Of a stretch of 64,000 nt of DNA, positions 58,800 to 64,000 are shown piece after piece. The DNA is taken from assembly GCA_022495005.1 (NCBI GenBank), contig JAGYXB010001853.1:1-64000 (forward strand). The letters are read 5' to 3'. The stretch's first letter is position 1. The number at the start of each line of letters is the position of its first letter. Position numbers and translations under genes: made by a program. This stretch comes from Rhyacophila brunnea. Lineage: Eukaryota > Arthropoda > Insecta > Trichoptera > Rhyacophilidae. Under the pieces are notes generated by a model. It was given only the letters and a program-made list of their open reading frames with translations, searched no databases and was not told the origin of the DNA.

Positions 58800-59438
58800 G
58801 CTGCAAATCGACTTAAAATGTATCTAATTGGAGTCAAGTAAGAACCACCACAGTTCGCGTCGATATGCTGTGTATTGCAACGCTGTATGTCTTAGCCCTT
58901 CGTACCAAGCCGCACGGCGCTGCAATGTCTTGTAAACTCCGGTACCACAACGTCGATCTAACCTGATTCAGATTAGATCCGCTCTTTCACATACATCATA
59001 TCGTCACTGTTCTGGCAGAAGACACTAATTCGAAAAAATTACATATTGATTTAGTTATACCAAAATGTTCCTTATTTCAAACTTTACCGTCTGGAAACTT
59101 TCTTAATAAATAAACAGTCTTTATTTTAAAGTCATCCTTTTTACGATTACTTAATAAACTCACATGATAGACCATTTCAAACATTTTAACAACTTCAAAG
59201 TCAACTGCCAGAACAGAGACGATATGTAAACTCTGACCTCGCTTCCGTCATTTACACTACGCACAGTTCTAGGAAATCGCTGCAATTTGCAGCAAATTGA
59301 CACAAACTACTGTGGTGGTTCTCACATGATTCCAATTGGATCCATTCGAAATCAAACATCACCTACTTTGCGTCAATTTGCAGTGACATATTTCTTGGCC
59401 ACTGTGACATGCCAGGTTGCTGCAAATTGCAGCTCCGG
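58800..59438. repeat. Further decayed MITE relics with ATTGGA motifs
   Basis: At 58800-58920, TGTATCTAATTGGAGTCAAG and TATGTCTTAGCCCTT recall the MITE at 58355. At 59280-59436, TTGCAGCAAATTGACACAAA is mirrored by GCGTCAATTTGCAGTGACAT, with GATTCCAATTGGATCC between. A minus/plus pair AGAACAG near 59010 and 59210 suggests additional inverted structure. No gene is supported. Confidence 0.5.
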
Positions 59439-59815
59439 GAATATTACCCGTAACTCTACGGTTTTCATGATACCTCGTCGCAGGACAGATGTTATGTTTC
59501 ATGATGCTGTGTATCATGCGATTAACTTATTTGATGGCACCATAAAGGTTGATTTATTTTTTATCAACTATATAATGTTAGTAAACGTGTTAAATATGTT
59601 AAATTTATAATTATATATATCATGTTTTTTTAATATTTACATAAACACATGCTGTTTTTTCTGCTTTCTTGTTATATTAGTTGTTATTTGTAATTAAGAC
59701 ATTTTTATAATTTTGCATTTATTATGTATTATGGCGCATTGGCTAATCGCTGTAATGCCGTAATACTCTTTTTCTAAATAAATAAAATAAATAATTAAAT
59801 AAATAAATAAAATCA
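59439..59815 (+). mobile_element. LINE-B 3' end, uninterrupted copy
   Basis: It encodes the last residues of a reverse-transcriptase element (VFMIPRRRTDVMFHDAVYHA, then INLFDGTIKVDLF) and a stop at 59608. The 3' UTR follows (ATGTATTATGGCGCATTGGC, GTAATGCCGTAATACTC) with an AAATAAATAAA-type tail. The copy at 6788-8245 has the same sequence split by LINE-A. It is heavily 5'-truncated; its upstream frame belongs to neighbouring MITE sequence. Confidence 0.85.
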
Positions 59816-60119
59816 TTACATTATAAATAATATTCCTACAGAATCAACTACGAATAAATTCTCAGGTAATAGACGAAACAACAGTTCTTCCGTCACAGCG
59901 CGAGATTAAGAAACCAATTTTCAACTATTTTTTGGAAAACAGAATAACTCCGGCCTGAATAAATTTGTAATGAAATACTTAATAATACAACGAACTTTAT
60001 ACTAATAAATAAAAACATTATTTTCCTTCAATTCCGACTTTTACTGCTAATTCCCTCCACCGAATAACGAAAATAATTTGCGCGCCGAACTAAACGCTGT
60101 TAAATTTCAAACTGGTTTG

Positions 60120-60275
60120 TCATGGGCGCGCGCGCTCGTCTGCGCGCTGTAAAAAACACAAACACCCCTGCTGTTTTTCATAGCCAGTAAGGCCACCTGC
60201 ATTGCGTAACACGTGTTTGTCCTCCACGCTGCGCGCTGCGCTCTGCACAACGCTCGTCACTGAGGCCACACACTT
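60120..60275. other. GC-richer segment with a MITE end
   Basis: CACTGAGGCCACACACTTAG at 60251 matches the right end of the MITE inserted at 61821-62003 (CACTGAGGCCTCACACTTAG). The preceding GCGCGCTGCGCTCTGC-rich tract may be its decayed body. CG-rich words are unusual for this window. Confidence 0.45.
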
Positions 60276-60356
60276 AGGCGTAAAACCCACTTAACGGAGC
60301 GAGTGGGGCTCTCGCGCAAAATTTCACAAGTGGCGCGTAAATCATCGAAAATACAA

Positions 60357-60800
60357 CGTAATCAAATACGCCAGCGCACACTGGATTTGACGACGCATTG
60401 TGCCCGCCTGCCCCATGATTCATCGTTTCTTGGCTTCTCAGCGATACGGATTAACGAAAATACAACGTAGTCCATTCATTGAACACGGTAAGCAAAATCA
60501 TGCACCTGGAAGCGTTATCGATAGACGGGCGAGAAGCCATTACTTAATAACAGTGAACTCTTAGTTTAGTTATTGCGTGTCCGATATTTCGCTGGTATAA
60601 TGATGTCATCGTGAATATTAATTACAAGCCCCGAGAAATTTTATAATATTTTTATTGCTTTGTTATGAGAGACGCTGATAATAATAATTATTTTGTGCTC
60701 CTTGAGCCCCTTATTACATAGGTGAAGGGTAATGCGCGCGTGGGAGGGGGCCTACTTCGTAGAGAGCGCACCGAGCGCCGCGTTGGTGGGCTTTATGCCT
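60357..60800 (-). repeat. 447-bp repeat M, copy 2 (inverted)
   Basis: It matches 17024-17470 on the opposite strand, including ATTGTGCCCGCCTGCCCCAT, GACGGGCGAGAAGCCATTA and GTGCTCCTTGAGC. The borders coincide with those of copy 1 (AACGTAATCAAAT to GGGCTTTATGCCT). The 75-residue frame at 60722 lies mainly in repeat and flank and is not supported as a gene. Confidence 0.8.
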
Positions 60801-60809
60801 TAGGTATAG

Positions 60810-61425
60810 CAGAATTTACAAAAAAAAAAAACTTTCCAATTGGAATCTCATGTAAATCTGACCTATTTATAACAATCATACGATTTCAGTCTCCATTGGT
60901 TGTTGATACTAAACAACACTACTTACCCTTTAGCAGAGTCTTGCACTAATAATATTATAATACCAGTGCTCAGTTATCAAGAAATAAATCTTCCGGCAGA
61001 CCCTAGAACCGTGTATCTTTAGTTTCTATTCCAATTGAACTGCTTCTTGACAAGATTTATGTGAATACCGTTCCACCCACAAGACTGCTGGGATTGTTGT
61101 ATTTCCCGGAAACATATTATATACATTTATCATTCATACATTTGGACTCATATTGCCATACATTAAATTTAGCTGGACGGAATTATGAAATTCGCCATTA
61201 TCATAACATCTCTTTATCTTGTCAGTAGGTCGATGATTTCTAATTCATTTTTGGTTGGTGATACTTTTAAAATGTTTTGTTAAATCTCGGGGAACAACCA
61301 CTATCTGTCGGACATAATAATATTTTATATTACGATCCTTAAAACAGTTTCAAAATCTACTTTTTTGCAAGTCTTAACGAACGCTCGCGTAAACCTTCCC
61401 GGAACATTAGGGTTTCGCGAAACCC
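60810..61425. other. AT-rich stretch ending in a palindrome
   Basis: No gene. At 61408-61426 AGGGTTTCGCGAAACCCT is a perfect 18-bp palindrome lying directly at the insertion point of RTE-C copy 2. Confidence 0.5.
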
Positions 61426-61437
61426 TACCATTATTAT

Positions 61438-62403
61438 AATACATCATCATCATCATCAGCCGGGGTCAATCCACTGCTGGATGAAGGCCTCCCCAAGCTT
61501 CTTCCAACTCTCTGGGTCCTGTGTCGTTCGCTGTCACGTATTTCTGCCGAACTTTATCAGTTCGTCAATCCAGCGGCTTTTAGGGCGACCCTGTGGCCGT
61601 TTCGTGCCCCTTGGGTACCACTGGATGACGGTATTTGTCCAGCGGCCTTCCTTTCGGCGAGCAATGTGCCCCGCCCATCTCCATTTCAGTTGTTTGGCAA
61701 CGTATATTACATCGCATACTCCTGTCTGCGTCCTAACCCATTCGTTTCTCTTACGGTACTTTCGCGTGATGTCCAACATATACCTCTCCATGAGTCTCCA
61801 TGCCTCGCTGTGCGACTCTTGTGTACGTCCTGAGTGGCAGCGTTCGGCGCAGCGTTGAGCGTTTTGCGCAACTAAAATGTATAACCGTGTGCGAAAATGT
61901 TCGTAGACAATGTTTTTTTTTGGTTATACATTTATACGGTTATACGTTTGAGTTGCGCATAACGCTCAACGCTGCGCCAAACGATGGCACTGAGGCCTCA
62001 CACTTAGCATTTGGACATTTCTCGTTTTGAGGGTCCACGTCTCGCAGCCATACGTGAGCACGGGTAGCACACATTAGTTGAACACCCTACGCTTAAGACA
62101 TAATGATAGGTTACTCTTGAAGATACTATTCAGACGTCCGAAAGCACTCCATCCCAGCTTTGTTCTTCGAGCAATTTCATCGTGCATGCTTCTGTCTATG
62201 GGTACCTGCTGTCCGAGATAGACGTAGCTGCTTACTTTCTCGAGTTGGGTACCATTAATGCAGATAATCGCAGGATTCGAAAAACAGTTCCTCATCACTT
62301 TTGTCTTTGAGACGTTTATCTTTAGGCCGACCGTTTGACTGACATCCGCGAGTCCTTGCATTCTACCTTGGAGGTCTTTCGGGTCTTTTGAGAGTATACT
62401 CTC
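61438..62403 (-). mobile_element. RTE-C copy 2, interrupted by a MITE
   Basis: Minus-strand partner of 29717-30477. It covers LKINVSKTKVMRNCFSNPA, YVYLGQQVPIDRSMHDEIAR and LGWSAFGRLNSIFKSNLSL, then after the MITE at 61821-62003, RNEWVRTQTGV and LKWRWAGHIARRKEGRW. The latter region continues to GTKRPQGRPKSRWIDELI. Direct repeats ACCATTATTAT at 61427-61437 and 62404-62414 flank it. The 3' end has five ATC units. Its 5' end lies within 5 bp of that of copy 1. Confidence 0.88.
61821..62003. mobile_element. Inverted-repeat MITE inside RTE-C copy 2
   Basis: About 183 bp. The left arm has GGCGCAGCGTTGAGCGTTTT, GCGCAACT and TGTATAACCG; the right arm mirrors it with CGGTTATACGTTTGAGTTGC and AACGCTCAACGCTGCGCC. 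The outer ends are GTGTACGTCCTGAGTG and, inverted, GTGTGAGGCCTCAGTG. RTE-C copy 1 (GACTCTTAGCC at 30073) shows the empty site. The target duplication is only 2-3 bp (T-rich) and the family is unresolved. Confidence 0.85.
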
Positions 62404-62419
62404 ACCATTATTATGATAA

Positions 62420-63650
62420 GTACATAATATACAATATTATACATCATAGCGATTTTGTTCAAAAACAAAAAATCATCACCAAATCACAGGACTGGTCATA
62501 ACAAACATGTCACAGTGGAACCCGCTAGGCATTATTAAAATTAATTAAACCTAAAATGTCAATCTCACATACTTACTCTATTATAGGTATTTAATTAAAA
62601 CGGCACTTATGCGATGCGCAAAGAAACAACCTTTATCTATGACGATGACATATTTACGATGGGCTTTCATTTAATTTAATTTAATCTTATTTTGTGATCA
62701 TAATCGTATCTATCAATCCAATGACCAATATCGTCCTATTGTCATTTTGGCTCCAATTATAAGGTGAGTTTTGTTAAAAAGTTTGGTACGAAAAAGTTTG
62801 TTATGAAAAGTTAAAAGTTACTTGTCACAGAATTTTTAAATACCCACACATTGGGAGGCCACTTTTGAAGATACTATCCATGCGCACAAATGCACTCCAT
62901 GTCAATTTGGTTCTGCGAGCAATCTCATCATACATACCAAAGTCAATTATTGATATTTGTTTTTAAATATAATTATGCAAATACTGTTGTTATTTGCATT
63001 ATTTCAATTTAAACTCAGTGACTCACTCGCCATGGTGTGGTTTTCCGCATCGCGGCGCATTTGTGAATAATTAAAAATAATATTATGTACGTATTCTAAA
63101 TCTGACTTATTTACTTGCAGAAAAAAACTACCTCAGTGCAAAGTTGTTTTTTTTAAGCTGCCTCTTTGTTATTTCACCCTCGTCTCATAAATAAGGGATG
63201 AATACCTGCTATTATTTGAAAGAATAATAACATTGCAAATGCCAGGGATGTTTCATGTTTACTAAAGGTGGATTAAATTTAGTTCGCCCGCGCAATTAAT
63301 TAAAAAAAAAATTAAGTAACAATTTCGTTTGATAAAATCAATTTTACGAAGTTGAGTCTTTTTTATGATCTAACTCTTACATGATTCTCTCCTGATATTC
63401 AAAAGAACATTCTGTGATGTGTGATTATTATTAATTATTATCGATTCATTTTTCGACATTTATTCGTTAACGATAAACTGCATTAATTATTATTAAATAT
63501 ACATAATTTGAAAACATCTCATTCATATACACACCAGAAAAAATCATTTTGTAGAAAAAAAAACGCCACCCGACGGGACTTGTATCTGCTGTATTCGCGC
63601 CAGTACGCTTGAGATAGTTTCCAATTATGTATATCCAGCATGGGCGCCAT
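62420..63650. other. AT-rich stretch with an RTE-C relic
   Basis: At about 62855-62935, ACTTTTGAAGATACTATCCA, GCACTCCATG and CGAGCAATCTCATCAT resemble the middle of RTE-C on the minus strand, a strongly diverged older copy. Nothing else is recognised. Confidence 0.5.
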
Positions 63651-63654
63651 ATCG

Positions 63655-64000
63655 TGAAGCGGGCCCCCAGGCTAGGCGCTTTGACGGCCCCCCTACCCAT
63701 CGCTAGGTATAAAGGCAGTGTGACGCTCTACAGTAGCGTTTTCCAAATGGTGCACGCCGAAAAAATAATGGATATAAATACATATTTAGTGTTTTATTGT
63801 ACATTTTAATACATCCATTTGAATTATGGAGATTTTGAGTATTGAAACACAATTAAAAATTGTATCTTGCAACCAGATAATTTTAAATAATAATATTATT
63901 GAAGGAAAATAGCTTTAGACTTTTTTTTACTATAAAATCAAATTAGTGATGTGTGTTTATCTCACTTATCTGGTCGACTCGCCTCGCCGGGCCCCTCCTG
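63655..64000. repeat. Repeat family R, copy 2, cut by window end
   Basis: It matches 14985-15331 in the same order: GTGAAGCGGGCCCCCAGGC, ACGCTCTACAGTAGCGTTTT, then ACTTTTTTTTACTATA and TCTGGTCGACTCGCCTCGCC. The C-rich terminal block runs off the window. The frame at 63467 is incidental. Confidence 0.65.

Noticed and set aside
59287..59610. 107-residue frame read as one protein
   Set aside because: The first half is palindromic MITE sequence and only the second half is the LINE-B C terminus; the fusion is fortuitous.
60722..60949. Frame beginning in GC-rich sequence
   Set aside because: The first part is repeat M copy 2, and the inverted copy at 17 kb does not preserve a comparable frame.
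1..64000. CRISPR array, bacterial operon or biosynthetic cluster
   Set aside because: No regularly spaced short repeats with unique spacers and no adjacent intact genes; the 62-bp array is contiguous with no spacers.

Overview
The window looks like AT-rich, transposon-filled intronic or intergenic DNA from an insect. A lepidopteran is my best guess: there are many short GTAGGT/TACCTAC runs, TTAGG-type telomere-like tracts, tRNA-derived SINEs, and mixed RTE and CR1/Jockey-like LINE debris. Species cannot be fixed from sequence alone. I found no bacterial gene organisation, CRISPR array, rRNA or intact tRNA gene. No complete host protein-coding gene is visible.

The only host-type coding signals are two short exon candidates on the + strand. 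One is a 94-bp internal exon at 40866-40959 with good acceptor and donor sites. The other is a possible start exon at 49805-49860 ending in a consensus donor. If real, most of the window is giant-intron sequence. Almost every other open frame is transposon debris or chance.

Layout. 0-10 kb: a piggyBac-like MITE (1.4 kb), a small inverted-repeat MITE (2.5 kb), a SINE with clear target duplications (3.5 kb), another MITE (5.2 kb), and a LINE nested inside a second LINE (6.8-8.2 kb). 10-21 kb: duplicated unclassified repeats, a second SINE, and one half of a 447-bp inverted repeat pair (17.0 kb, partner at 60.4 kb). 21-29 kb: mostly single-copy DNA plus a LINE carrying an RTE insertion (24.3-25.6 kb). 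29-37 kb: two 5'-truncated RTE insertions with 13-bp target duplications and a large fold-back element (32.2 kb). 38-43.4 kb: the densest nest, including RTE in LINE, a fold-back element in a repeat, and a three-level MITE nest containing a 62-bp tandem array. 47-50 kb: a deleted Tc1/mariner-like element and a full-length mariner with a frameshifted transposase. 50-59.8 kb: hAT-like fold-backs, a telomere-motif fold-back, a MITE cluster and a LINE 3' end. 60-64 kb: the partner inverted repeat, a second RTE copy interrupted by a MITE, and a repeat cut by the window edge.

These parts do not form a working pathway; they record sequential transposition. The strongest evidence is direct: target-site duplications, terminal inverted repeats, and uninterrupted homologous copies elsewhere in the window that show the pre-insertion state. 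I saw no convincing new biological system. The most unusual items are the hAT-like MITE carrying a 62-bp tandem array, the fold-back element with a telomere-like core, and the conserved 447-bp inverted pair.
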